The notes beneath the pieces are model-generated. The model was not told the origin of the DNA, made no database searches, and was given only the letters and a program-made list of their open reading frames with translations. Shown piece by piece: positions 13,201-22,945 of a DNA stretch of 64,000 bases. Positions within the stretch are counted from its first letter, which is position 1, and each line of letters starts with the position of its first letter. The DNA comes from Streptosporangium amethystogenes. Lineage in GTDB: Bacteria; Actinomycetota; Actinomycetes; Streptosporangiales; Streptosporangiaceae. The stretch is taken from positions 558,001-622,000 of the forward strand of contig NZ_JOEQ01000005.1 of assembly GCF_000721075.1 (NCBI RefSeq), given 5' to 3'. The position numbers and the translations under genes are program-made.

Positions 13201-14171
13201 CCGTCCCCGCAGTCCACGTCAACTGGACCGGCCCGTACCGGGCCGGTCTCCGCCGCCACCGGGACCGGGCGCTGGAGAACGGACCCTACGGCCTGCCGGT
13301 CGAGGAGATCCTCACCTGCGTGCACAGCGTCCATGCCTGGCGCTCCTTCCACGGAGGCGTCGAGCTGGTGACCGACGAGCTGGGAGCCTCCTACGCCGCC
13401 GCGCAGGGGCTCGACGCGCTCTACGACCGGGTCGACACCCGCCTGGACGAGCTGGACGCCATTGACGTCGACCCGCTCCTGTACTTCGCGGCGGGCAAGA
13501 GCCACGCGGCCCTGTCGCGGACCGCGCCGTTCGCCGTGGTCGACACCGACCTCTACCTGCGCCGCCCCATCGACCACCTGGAGCGCGGCGGGTTCGTCTT
13601 CGCGCACTGGGAGTCGGTCGGCAACTCCGTCTACCCGCCGATCGAGGAGATCCCCAATCCCGCGGGCCTGGACCTGTCCCGCTGGACGTTCGACACCCCG
13701 GCCGCGAACATGGCCGTCTCGGTCTTTCTCGACGACCGGCACCGCGCCGAGTACGCCGAGGCGGCGATGGCGTTCATGACCGGCAACGCGGGCCCTTCGA
13801 GCACCGACCCGATCGTCCGCCAGACCTTCGCCGAGCAGCGCATCGCCCCCGCGGTCGCCCGCTCCCTCGGCGTGGACCCGCGCCCGGTCACCGAGCGCTT
13901 CTGGATCGTGGAGACCGAGGAGTGGGACGGGCCCTCCTATGCCGACCGGTTCCACCACACCTGGAACCAGAAGCGCCAGCTGCGCCAGTTCCCCGAGCTG
14001 CGCCCGGCCTACTGGCGCTACCTGCTGGAGGACCTGCTCTGGAACCACCCTTCCGCCGCCGACCTGCTCCTGTCGGTGCCCGCGCTCGAAGAGTGCGCCG
14101 ACCTCATCCGGGCCGTCCGGCGCGAGCTGGCCGCACACGGCCCCAGCATCCTCGACTGGAGGAGACCGTGA
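13191..14171 (+). CDS. glycosyltransferase-like protein (resembles DUF6734) in NRPS operon
   Basis: A 326-residue soluble protein; the GTG start is preceded by AAAGGAG and lies inside the end of the NRPS-MFS gene. The N-terminal pattern (ELVTDELGA, then LDELDAIDVDPLLYFAAGK, then FAVVDTDLYL near residue 117) resembles the DUF6734 family as I remember it, which has a GT-A-like layout; VDTD would be the DxD-type metal and nucleotide-sugar site. No membrane segment or signal peptide is seen. Its tight position between two NRPS genes implies tailoring of the peptide, possibly by adding a sugar. The family match and the activity are both inference; it could instead be an unrelated tailoring enzyme. 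Confidence 0.6.
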   Translation: MSLTVPAVHVNWTGPYRAGLRRHRDRALENGPYGLPVEEILTCVHSVHAWRSFHGGVELVTDELGASYAAAQGLDALYDRVDTRLDELDAIDVDPLLYFAAGKSHAALSRTAPFAVVDTDLYLRRPIDHLERGGFVFAHWESVGNSVYPPIEEIPNPAGLDLSRWTFDTPAANMAVSVFLDDRHRAEYAEAAMAFMTGNAGPSSTDPIVRQTFAEQRIAPAVARSLGVDPRPVTERFWIVETEEWDGPSYADRFHHTWNQKRQLRQFPELRPAYWRYLLEDLLWNHPSAADLLLSVPALEECADLIRAVRRELAAHGPSILDWRRP

Positions 14172-15766
14172 CCCCGTACCGAGACCGAACCCGGCTGGAG
14201 GAGAAGGTGACCGCGCAGAGCACCGAGACGGAGCTGGGCGCCCTGTGGCGTCAGGTGCTCCGTGTCCCCGAGGTCGCCCCGGGCGACAATTTCTTCGAGC
14301 TGGGCGGCGACTCCTTCAGGGCCGCCCAGCTGGCCTCCCTGATCGGCGACCGCCTGGGCGTGCCCGTCACCCCGGCCCTGGCCTTCGACCGGCCCGAACT
14401 GGGAGGACAGGCCCGCTGGATCGACGACGCCCGCGCCTCGGCCGCCCCGGCCGCCGCCGCCCCGGCGACGGGCGGGGGAGCGGCGCTCAGCACCCAGCAG
14501 GAGGAGTTCCTGCACTGGATGTTCGAAAGCGAGCCGGTCCGCGACATAGGATCCTGCGCCACCGCGATCCGTATCCGGGACGCCCTCGACGTGTCGCTTC
14601 TCACCCGGGCGCTGGAGGCGGTGATCGCTCGGCACGAGCCGCTGCGCACCGTCGTCACCGCGTCGGGGCGGGTCCTGGTCGCGGACGAGCTGCCTCCCGA
14701 GGTCGCCGAGGTCGCGGCCTCCGGTGACACGCCGTCGGAGCGCGAGCGCGACGCCGAGCGGATCGTCTGGCACGAGCGCATGCGCCTGGACAGCGTGCTG
14801 CGCGGCCCGCTCGTCCGGGCGCTGGTGGTGCGCGTCGACGAGGACGACCACGTGCTGGTCCTCGCCGTGCACCACTTCGCCTTCGACGGCTTTTCGCTGG
14901 GCGTCATGCTCAGGGAACTGGGCGTCGTCTACTCGGCGTTGCGCACCGGCCACCCCAGCCCGCTGCGCCCGCTGCCCGTGACCTACGCCGATTACTGCGC
15001 CTTCGCCCGGGAGCAGTGGCCGCGCAACCGGGCCTACTGGGACCGGGTCCTGGAGGGCGCCCCCCGCGCCCTCACGCCGTTCCCCGGCCGCCGGGACACC
15101 GCCCTGTTCTCCCGGCGCAGGCACGCCTTCGAGATCGACGTGGGGCTGGCCCGCGGGTTGCGGGAGACGGCCCAGGCGCGGGGCGCGACCACGTTCATGG
15201 CGGTGGCGGCCTGCTGGACCTGGCTGCTCCGCCAGTGGACGGGGATGACGGACCTGGTGGTGATGTCACCCGTGCCGGGCCGTACCGCACCCGAGCACGA
15301 GGCGCTGATCGGCTGCCTGGTGCAGTCGCTCGTGCTGCGCTTCGACGCCTCGGGGGAGCCCGCCTACTCCGAGCTGCTGGACCGGGTCCGGGAGGTGTCG
15401 GTGGGGGCGGTGACGCACCAGTTCCACTCCTACCTGGAGACCAGGCTGCGGGTGCCGTTCCCGTCGCGGATCCACTACGAGAGCTTCGGCGCCCCGCACT
15501 TCCCCGGCCTGATGTCGGAGGCGTTCCCCTTTCCACGCGAACAGGAGGGGCTCGACTGGGCGGCGAACCCGGGCGAACTCGATCTCAGCGCTCCCGAGCT
15601 GATCGTCGAGGAGCAGCGGGACGGCTCGATGCTCGCCGCCGTGGTCTACAACCACTACGGGTACGACCCCGAGACGGCCGCCGAGCTCGCCGGGGCCTTC
15701 CAGCGCTACGCCCGTATCGCGACCGAGCACCCGGACCGGCCCCTCCCCAGGCTGGGGGCGTCCTGA
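14168..15766 (+). CDS. NRPS-like carrier-condensation (T-C) protein
   Basis: A 532-residue didomain protein: carrier domain with LGGDSF near residue 45, an Ala/Pro-rich linker, then a condensation domain with intact HHFAFDG near residue 234. There is no adenylation domain, so the carrier must be loaded in trans, plausibly by the ligase of 1984-4563. Its C domain could condense the loaded acid onto the Gly module or onto a free acceptor. The GTG start overlaps the previous stop (GTGA). A second GTG at 14207 has a nearly identical Shine-Dalgarno context, GGAGGAGA before both, so the true start is ambiguous; either keeps the whole carrier domain. Confidence 0.85.
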   Translation: MTPYRDRTRLEEKVTAQSTETELGALWRQVLRVPEVAPGDNFFELGGDSFRAAQLASLIGDRLGVPVTPALAFDRPELGGQARWIDDARASAAPAAAAPATGGGAALSTQQEEFLHWMFESEPVRDIGSCATAIRIRDALDVSLLTRALEAVIARHEPLRTVVTASGRVLVADELPPEVAEVAASGDTPSERERDAERIVWHERMRLDSVLRGPLVRALVVRVDEDDHVLVLAVHHFAFDGFSLGVMLRELGVVYSALRTGHPSPLRPLPVTYADYCAFAREQWPRNRAYWDRVLEGAPRALTPFPGRRDTALFSRRRHAFEIDVGLARGLRETAQARGATTFMAVAACWTWLLRQWTGMTDLVVMSPVPGRTAPEHEALIGCLVQSLVLRFDASGEPAYSELLDRVREVSVGAVTHQFHSYLETRLRVPFPSRIHYESFGAPHFPGLMSEAFPFPREQEGLDWAANPGELDLSAPELIVEEQRDGSMLAAVVYNHYGYDPETAAELAGAFQRYARIATEHPDRPLPRLGAS

Positions 15767-16084
15767 CCTCATCTTTCAAACTGCTCTGGGCGTCGCTGTG
15801 GCACTGCCGGCCGGCACCCATGCGGCGGTGATGAGACGGCGGGCACCTTCCGGCGGGGCGCTTGCTTTCCCCACGTGGGCCGGTACGAGACCGTGACGGA
15901 GGCTCCTCCCGGCGGCCGGGCCGCCGTGGGGTCCACGCCGTCGCCGACCCGCCCCGGAGGCCCGCGGGTGAAGCGGAGGTAACGGCTGGCTGTGGGTCCG
16001 TCCTTGCGGATCGCTGACCAAACCCCGGTTGTGCGAAGATCTGCGCCTGACACACCTGTGGTGACGGCGATGGAGCGTACCAGC
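15767..16084. other. intergenic region between NRPS operon and beta-helix gene
   Basis: This is 318 bases with no convincing gene. It must hold the end of the NRPS transcript and the promoter of the beta-helix gene. I see no strong terminator hairpin, no clear -35/-10 pair and no match to a riboswitch that I can recognise. Confidence 0.5.
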
Positions 16085-17353
16085 ATGAGATCGACGAGAC
16101 GGTGGGCCACTCCGGTGGCAGGGGCTTTCCTGGCAGGAGGCATGCTCGTCGCACTGCCCGAGGCCACCGTGGCGGCGGCGGGCACCGTTTACTACGTCGA
16201 CTCCAGGGCGGGGGACGACGCCGCGGCGGGTACCTCGGCCGCGGCGCCCTGGCGCAGCCTGGACAACGTCAACGCCGCCCCCCTTCGTCCCGGTGACATC
16301 GTGCGCCTCAAGCGCGGCAGCGGCTGGCCGGGGGCGCTGAGGTTGTCCGGCCGGGGCACCGCCGCCGGCCCCATCCTGGTCGAACCGTACGGCAAGGGCG
16401 CGGCCCCGAAGATCAGCGGCAGGGACGAGGACTGCGTGGTGATCTCGGGATCCTACGTGCGGGTGGTGGGGGTGCGGGCCAGCAACTGCCGGTGGGCCGG
16501 CTTCGAGGTCGGCGGCAGCCACAACGAGCTCGACCGGATCATCGCCGACCGTAACGTCACCGGTGTCCACTTCATCAGCGCGTACAACGTGGTCAGGAAC
16601 AGCGTGCTGAGCGACAACAACCGGATGAGCGTCAACGACGAGGGCGGTGACAACGACTCCGGAGCCTTCGGCGTGCTGCTCAACGGCGACGACAACCTCG
16701 TCACCGGGAACCTGATCACCGGCAGCTACGCGAGCAGCAAGGACTACGGCACCGACGGCGCCGCGGTCGAGGTGTTCAACGGCGACCGCAACCGGATCAC
16801 CCACAACGTGGCCAGGGAGAACAAGACCTTCGTCGAACTGGGCGCGCAGAAGGGCAAGACCGCCGAGGGCAACGTCTTCGCCCACAACGTGGTGACCGCC
16901 TCGCGCAAGAGCACCTCCTTCCTCATCACGCGCGGCGCCCGCCACGCGGTCGGGCCGGTGAAGGGCACCATCGCGGTGCACAACTCGGTCTACCTGCCCG
17001 CCCGCAGCACCCTCGGCTGGGCCTGCCACGACGGTTGCTCGCCGAACATCCTGAAGCTGCGCAACAACATCATCGTGGTCGGCGGGCAGGTGGGCTTCGA
17101 GGACGGCAAGGGAGCCGATGAGGACGCCGGTGTCTACAAGGGCCGTTCCCTCAGGTTCAAGCTCGGTCCCAGGTCGATCGTGGCCGATCCCCGCTTCAAA
17201 AGCCGGAAGGACCTGCGCCTGAGCCCCGGCTCCCCGGCACTCGGCCGCGGTGTCAAGCTCGACCCCGCCTGGTACGGGGGTGCGAGCCTGGCCAGGGACC
17301 TTTCCGGTGCCGCACTGCCCGTAGTCCCCGCCGCCGGGGCATATCAATCCTGA
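16085..17353 (+). CDS. secreted right-handed parallel beta-helix protein
   Basis: About 422 residues. The chosen ATG has GGAG nine bases upstream; an ATG at 16070 is an alternative. Residues 1-~32 form a signal peptide: RSTRR, a hydrophobic core, then VAAAG. The mature N-terminus reads YYVDSRAGDDAAAGTS, typical of pectate-lyase-like and NosD-like beta-helix proteins, followed by repeated coils with Asn ladders (NELDRI, NVVRNSV, DNLVTGNLI, NRITHN, GNVFAHN). These proteins usually bind or cleave acidic polysaccharide outside the cell. No catalytic set could be assigned. It stands alone, downstream of the NRPS operon on the same strand, without evidence that it belongs to it. Confidence 0.8.
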   Translation: MRSTRRWATPVAGAFLAGGMLVALPEATVAAAGTVYYVDSRAGDDAAAGTSAAAPWRSLDNVNAAPLRPGDIVRLKRGSGWPGALRLSGRGTAAGPILVEPYGKGAAPKISGRDEDCVVISGSYVRVVGVRASNCRWAGFEVGGSHNELDRIIADRNVTGVHFISAYNVVRNSVLSDNNRMSVNDEGGDNDSGAFGVLLNGDDNLVTGNLITGSYASSKDYGTDGAAVEVFNGDRNRITHNVARENKTFVELGAQKGKTAEGNVFAHNVVTASRKSTSFLITRGARHAVGPVKGTIAVHNSVYLPARSTLGWACHDGCSPNILKLRNNIIVVGGQVGFEDGKGADEDAGVYKGRSLRFKLGPRSIVADPRFKSRKDLRLSPGSPALGRGVKLDPAWYGGASLARDLSGAALPVVPAAGAYQS

Positions 17354-17445
17354 TTTTTACCTGCTTTGGGTCTTAAGCTGGACATCTCTCCGGAACCTTC
17401 GTGAAACCTGGCTAGGACAGTCTGGTGCGCAGAGCGAGGTGATCG

Positions 17446-18093
17446 GTGATGATGTTGCGGCTCCGTGTTTCCTTCCCTGACAGGCCGGGTGCCCTGGGCC
17501 AGGCGGCCCGGGTGCTCGGCACGCTGGGCGCGGACATCCTCCAGGTGACGGTCCTGGAACGTGAGGTCGGCCGGGCGGTGGACGACTTCACGGTCTCCTG
17601 GCCCGGCAGCGTGGACGCCGAGACGGTCAGGGACCGTCTCTCCGGCGTCCCCGGAATGAGGGTGGAGGGCGTCTGGCCCACCCGTGAGATCCCCGGTGCC
17701 GCTCCGGACTACGACCTGCTCAAGCACGTCGCCGCCGATCCGGGCAGGGCGCTGGCCACCCTCGTGGACGCCATGCCGGACCTGGTGAGCGCCGAGTGGG
17801 CGGTGACCATGTCCTCGGGGAGCGGGGAGTTCGTCCACCGCAGCTGGCAGGCGCCGGCCGGCCTCGACGGGACGGGCGGTCTCGCCGGCGTCAAGTGGAC
17901 GGACCTCGCGCCGCTGCGACCGGCCGTCCTCGGGACGGGCGATCACCAGCTGATGAGCGTTCCCGTGCCGGAGATGAGCCTGCACCTGGTCCTCGCCCGC
18001 ACCGGAGGCCCGCCCTTCCACCGTGTCGAGCTGGACCGTGCCATCCGCGTCCTGGAGATCGTCTCCATCCTGGGGCGGGCCTCCCGGGCCTGA
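17446..18093 (+). CDS. ACT-domain protein
   Basis: A 215-residue cytoplasmic protein. The N-terminal ~75 residues are an ACT domain (LRVSFPDRPGALGQAARVL, then GADILQVTVLE), the fold that usually binds small ligands, mostly amino acids, in regulatory proteins. The remaining ~140 residues resemble nothing I can name; PDYDLLKHVAADP and a later V/L-rich segment recur in actinobacterial ACT proteins of unknown role. The start codon is one of GTG-ATG-ATG in a row at 17446-17454. It stands alone with 92 bases of spacer before it. Confidence 0.75.
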   Translation: MMMLRLRVSFPDRPGALGQAARVLGTLGADILQVTVLEREVGRAVDDFTVSWPGSVDAETVRDRLSGVPGMRVEGVWPTREIPGAAPDYDLLKHVAADPGRALATLVDAMPDLVSAEWAVTMSSGSGEFVHRSWQAPAGLDGTGGLAGVKWTDLAPLRPAVLGTGDHQLMSVPVPEMSLHLVLARTGGPPFHRVELDRAIRVLEIVSILGRASRA

Positions 18094-18318
18094 GTGTTTC
18101 CGATATGTCGGCTATTGGGTAGAAAGCGAGAAGCGGTGTGCTGCCACTTCCCGCGACCGTGCCTTGCCGCCCGTCGCGACCGGCTCCGTCGGGGCCGTCC
18201 GGCTACGGCCTGGCAGGCGGGTGACCACCGTCGCACGTCGGCGTCAGCTCTCCCCCCGATAGACAGCGCAGGTCATATCGGTACCGGGCCCTCGCGGGTC
18301 CGCGAGGAGGGCAGCCTG

Positions 18319-19062
18319 ATGCCTAACCGCCACCACACCGTGGCCATGAGCCTGCTGGGGCTCTGCCTGGGAACGAGTACCGCCTGCGGGAGCGGGGAGT
18401 GGATCGCCGGGGCCGGGGTTCCCGCCGACCTCGCGCGAAACCCCGGCCCCGGGCAGAGCGCCACCTCCACCGCGAGCCCCGGTTCCGCGAGCCCCACTCC
18501 CGGGGGGAGCACCGGTGCGGCACCCGTTCCCAAGGGTTTCAAAACGATCGGCGGCCCCGCCAACGGCGTCAGCGTCGCGGTCCCGAAGGAGTGGGTCGCG
18601 ATCGACCTGACCAAGGACGATCTCAACAAGGGGCTGAAGAGCAGCGGGCTGTCCGGCCCCACCCTGGAGCAGGCCAAGAAGAGCCTGCAGACCCTGGTCG
18701 ACAACAAGGGAATCTGGGCGGCCGACCCCGGGTCGGCCAAGACCTCCCCGAACGGGTTCCCGACCAACCTCAACGGCTTCTGCCAGGCCGGGCGGCAGAT
18801 CTCGACGGAACAGCTGATCAAGGAGACCAGATCCCAGTTGGAGCAGCTCAAGGCCAAGGTCGTCGCGGCGGGGAAGGTGACGATCGGCTCCAGGGAGGCG
18901 GCACGGATCGTCTACACCTTCCCGACCAACGGCGTCGACGTCAGGGGCACTCAGTACTACGTGCCGACCAAGGACAAGACCTGCATCGTCACGCTCAGCA
19001 CCGACGTCGACGGCAAGCAGGAGCTGTTCGACAAGATAGGCCAGACGATCCGGCCGGTCTGA
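18319..19062 (+). CDS. putative lipoprotein of unknown function
   Basis: 247 residues with a good ribosome site (GAGGAGGG, eight bases before ATG). The N-terminus is short and basic, then hydrophobic (SLLGLCLGTSTACGSG); the Cys at about residue 23 in STAC is a plausible lipidation site, although -3 is Ser rather than Leu. A Pro/Ser/Thr/Gly-rich linker (~40-75) leads to a compact C-terminal domain containing GVSVAVPKEWVAIDLT and ending near IGQTIRPV. Similar small lipoproteins are common in actinomycetes without known role. It converges on the ABC ATPase gene. Confidence 0.7.
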   Translation: MPNRHHTVAMSLLGLCLGTSTACGSGEWIAGAGVPADLARNPGPGQSATSTASPGSASPTPGGSTGAAPVPKGFKTIGGPANGVSVAVPKEWVAIDLTKDDLNKGLKSSGLSGPTLEQAKKSLQTLVDNKGIWAADPGSAKTSPNGFPTNLNGFCQAGRQISTEQLIKETRSQLEQLKAKVVAAGKVTIGSREAARIVYTFPTNGVDVRGTQYYVPTKDKTCIVTLSTDVDGKQELFDKIGQTIRPV

Positions 19063-19088
19063 CGGCCGCCCCGTATCCTCGGCGGCCG
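19063..19088 (+). terminator. possible terminator hairpin
   Basis: Directly after the lipoprotein stop, CGGCCGCC and GGCGGCCG form an 8-bp stem around a 10-base loop, between two convergent genes. There is no T run, as is usual in such GC-rich genomes. Confidence 0.45.
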
Positions 19089-19135
19089 CCACCGCGTTGC
19101 CGGATCCACGATCACCCTTTCGGGGGCGCTCCGGA

Positions 19136-20428
<1,293 letters not shown>

Positions 20429-20630
20429 GCTCGCTCGTTCCTCCCGGGCGCCCCCGCCCGGATCCCAGCCGTGTGATTGATGAGGTAGTACATCGCGACA
20501 CTTGCCCATGTGTCCATAGATGTCGTTAGAAATCGCTCATCTGATGGTTACTTCTACGTTCCCTGATGTGACGGTCAGTCGTGACCGGAGGGCTTTACTG
20601 AAATGCCACTGTGGGGGTTGAGATGTTACA

Positions 20631-20653
20631 GTTTGCGAAAAGTTGCAGAAACG
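20631..20653. promoter_or_regulatory. candidate LacI-type half-sites
   Basis: In the 295-base divergent spacer between the ABC ATPase and the LacI gene, the minus strand reads TTTCTGCAA and, about 11 bases on, TTTTCGCAAA. These look like two direct half-sites of the TTGCA/TTTC type bound by actinobacterial LacI repressors of maltose genes. They are not a palindrome, so the assignment is tentative. Confidence 0.3.
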
Positions 20654-20723
20654 AATTTCACAGCGGGTGTCGGATGCCGATCGGCTTGCGCCTGATTCGG
20701 CCGCATGGTGGGGTGGCTCATTG

Positions 20724-21482
20724 ATGGACGGTGAACTCGCGCAGACCTCACGCTCCCGCTCCGACGGGACGGCGATTCGGCTGGCCGACATCGCCGCGCA
20801 GGCCGGGGTCAGCGAGGCGACGGTCAGCCGGGTGCTCAACGGCAAGCCCAGTGTGTCGCAGGCGACCAGGCAGGCGGTGCTGACCGCGCTCGACCTGATG
20901 GGGTACGAGCGCCCGCAGCGGTTGCGCCAGCGCAGCAACGGGCTGATCGGCCTGGTCACCCCGGAACTGGACAACCCGATCTTCCCGGCGTTCGCCCAGG
21001 CCATCGAGAAGGCGCTCACCCAGCACGGTTACACCCCGGTGCTCTGCACCCAGCTGCCCGGCGGTGCTCCCGAGGACGAGTTCACCGAGCTGCTGATGGA
21101 CCGCGGGGTCAGCGGCATCGTCTTCGTCTCCGGGCTGCACGCCGACACCACGGCCAAGATGGACCGTTACACCCGGTTGACCGAGCGTGGGCTGCCGATC
21201 GTCCTGCTGGACGGGCTGGGCGCGATCCGGGCCTGCCGGGACCGGGGGCTCTCGGTGCCGGGGGAGGTGTCGGTGGTGGGGTTCGACGACTCGCCGCTGA
21301 TCGCGTTCACCGACCCGCCGCTGACCACCGTGCGCAAGCCCATCGGCGCCATGGCCTCGGCGGCGGTGGCCACCCTCCTGGAAGAGATCAACGGAGTCCG
21401 CGCCAAGCACGTCGAGCTGATGTTCCAGCCCGAGCTCGTCGTGCGCCGCTCCACCGGTTCGGGCCCGCTGGTCAACCGCTAG
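20724..21482 (+). CDS. LacI-family regulator with in-frame deletion of central domain
   Basis: 252 residues against the usual ~335-345. The DNA-binding domain is intact and nearly identical to that of 1059-1804 (DIAAQAGVSEATVSRVLNGK), as is the start of the sugar-binding domain (LVTPELDNPIFPAFAQ). At VLLDGLGAIRACRDRG, around 21210-21225, the chain jumps from the first subdomain to the ALGAIRA segment of the second, so ~85-90 residues holding much of the ligand pocket are missing. Unlike the other copy the frame is kept, so a protein could be made and might still bind DNA. The ATG has only a weak GGGGTGG upstream. Beside a MalK-like ATPase and a sugar kinase it would normally be a sugar-responsive repressor. 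Confidence 0.8.
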   Translation: MDGELAQTSRSRSDGTAIRLADIAAQAGVSEATVSRVLNGKPSVSQATRQAVLTALDLMGYERPQRLRQRSNGLIGLVTPELDNPIFPAFAQAIEKALTQHGYTPVLCTQLPGGAPEDEFTELLMDRGVSGIVFVSGLHADTTAKMDRYTRLTERGLPIVLLDGLGAIRACRDRGLSVPGEVSVVGFDDSPLIAFTDPPLTTVRKPIGAMASAAVATLLEEINGVRAKHVELMFQPELVVRRSTGSGPLVNR

Positions 21483-21508
21483 CCCCGCTCACCGGTGAAA
21501 GGTCCGAG

Positions 21509-22432
21509 ATGAACAGTGGTCACGACGTCGTCGTCATCGGCGGAACCGGGGTCGACACCACCGCCTACGTGCCCTCGCTGCCCCTGCCGTACGCCGACAC
21601 CTACGCGGTCCCTCCGGTGGTGGACCGGATCGGCAACACCGGTAGCGGGGTCGCCCTCGGCTGCCACGCGCTCGGGTTGAGGGTCAGGCTGGTCGACCTG
21701 ATCGGAGACGATCCGCAGGGCCGCTTCATCCGGGCCCATTTCGAGGCCAGGGGTGTGGAGGCAGGCTGGGCGCTCGCCCCGCAGGGGACCCGGCGCAGCA
21801 TCCTGCTCGTCGGCCCCGACGGGCGGCGCACCTCGCTGTTCGACCCGCGCGCCGCGGCGGGCGAGCGGCTGCCCAGGGAGCTCTACCTGGACGCGGTCCG
21901 CGCGGCCCGGCACGTCCACGTGTCGATCACCGACTTCTCCCGGCACGTCTACCCCGACCTGGGCTCCGGGTCCGTCTCCACCGACCTGCACGACTGGGAC
22001 GGCGAGAACGACCACCACAGAGACTTCGCCTACTCCTCCGACCTGGTCTTCCTGTCGGCCACCGCCCTCGGCCCGCGCCGCGACGAGGTCATGCGCGACA
22101 TCCTGGCGCGCGGCCGGGCCAGGGCCGTGGTCTGCACCAAGGGCGCGGAGGGCTGCCACGTCCTCGACGAGAACGGCCTGCGAGGCTTCCCCGCGGCACC
22201 GCTGCCGGGGCCGGTGGTCGACAGCAACGGAGCCGGGGACGCGTTCGTCTCCGGCGTACTGTACGGCCTGCTCTCCGGGCGCTCCCTCGACGACTCCATC
22301 GGTCTCGGGGCTCTCGCCGGGGCCCACGCCTGCACGTCGGAGGGCACCCACGAGAACCCCATCGGAGAGCAGGACCTCCTCGGCCGCGCCGAGCGGCTCG
22401 CCTGTCTCCCGTCATCGGATGTCCGCCGATGA
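21509..22432 (+). CDS. PfkB-family carbohydrate kinase
   Basis: A 307-residue ribokinase-type enzyme that phosphorylates a sugar or nucleoside with ATP. Seen: the N-terminal GGTGVDTTAYV strand, the substrate-loop GNTGSGVALGCHALG with D-x-IGDD, and the family signature VDSNGAGDAFVSGVLYG near residue 240, whose Asp is the catalytic base. Length fits the family. It starts 26 bases after the LacI-family stop on the same strand, so it may share that transcript. The exact sugar cannot be read from the sequence. Confidence 0.85.
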   Translation: MNSGHDVVVIGGTGVDTTAYVPSLPLPYADTYAVPPVVDRIGNTGSGVALGCHALGLRVRLVDLIGDDPQGRFIRAHFEARGVEAGWALAPQGTRRSILLVGPDGRRTSLFDPRAAAGERLPRELYLDAVRAARHVHVSITDFSRHVYPDLGSGSVSTDLHDWDGENDHHRDFAYSSDLVFLSATALGPRRDEVMRDILARGRARAVVCTKGAEGCHVLDENGLRGFPAAPLPGPVVDSNGAGDAFVSGVLYGLLSGRSLDDSIGLGALAGAHACTSEGTHENPIGEQDLLGRAERLACLPSSDVRR

Positions 22433-22618
22433 CGGGGCAGGACAATGCAGTTATCACCCCCATCGGCGTCACGGTCCCCCGCCTCTGCTCGTCCCTCGTC
22501 TGACGGAGGGGGCCGGCGGACGCCCCCCGGGCGGGGCGGCCGCGTCCGGGGAACGGGAACCGTCAGGATCGGACGGAGGAGGACGGTGGTCATCCGCCGG
22601 GCGTGCCCCGGGCAGGCC

Positions 22619-22945
22619 TCATACGGAGATGTTGACGACGCTGGTGAGGATGACCGCCGAATCCTCGTCGGCCTCCACCGAGTGACGTCGCTGCGGGATC
22701 GGGGTGGCCTGCCCCGCGCCGACCTCGACGCTCCGCCCCTCCTCGACGATCCGTACCCGCCCGGACAGGACGTGCAGGCTCGCGGCCGGCGGGGCGTCGT
22801 GGTCACCGAGGACGGTTCCGGCGATCAGCGCGATGACCGCCTGGCGTAGCGTGCCCTCGTTGAGGTAGGTGTGGGCGCTACGGCCGTGCGCGCTCTCGCT
22901 GGCGAGGGCGAGATGTTCCTCGGCGAGGGCCAGTACGTCGATCAT
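22619..22945 (-). CDS. small cupin-domain protein
   Basis: 108 residues with one cupin barrel: HVLSGRVRIVEEGRSVEVGAGQATPIPQRRHSV matches the two cupin motifs loosely, with a late His but few other metal ligands, so metal binding is doubtful. Its ATG overlaps the stop of the upstream ATPase gene (ATGA), so the two are translationally coupled. Such cupins often bind small ligands or protect against stress; no function can be assigned here. Confidence 0.7.
   Translation of the reverse strand: MIDVLALAEEHLALASESAHGRSAHTYLNEGTLRQAVIALIAGTVLGDHDAPPAASLHVLSGRVRIVEEGRSVEVGAGQATPIPQRRHSVEADEDSAVILTSVVNISV

Noticed and set aside
15880..16069. Possible riboswitch before the beta-helix gene
   Set aside because: I compared it with the c-di-AMP (ydaO) type often found before wall hydrolase genes; the conserved blocks do not match.
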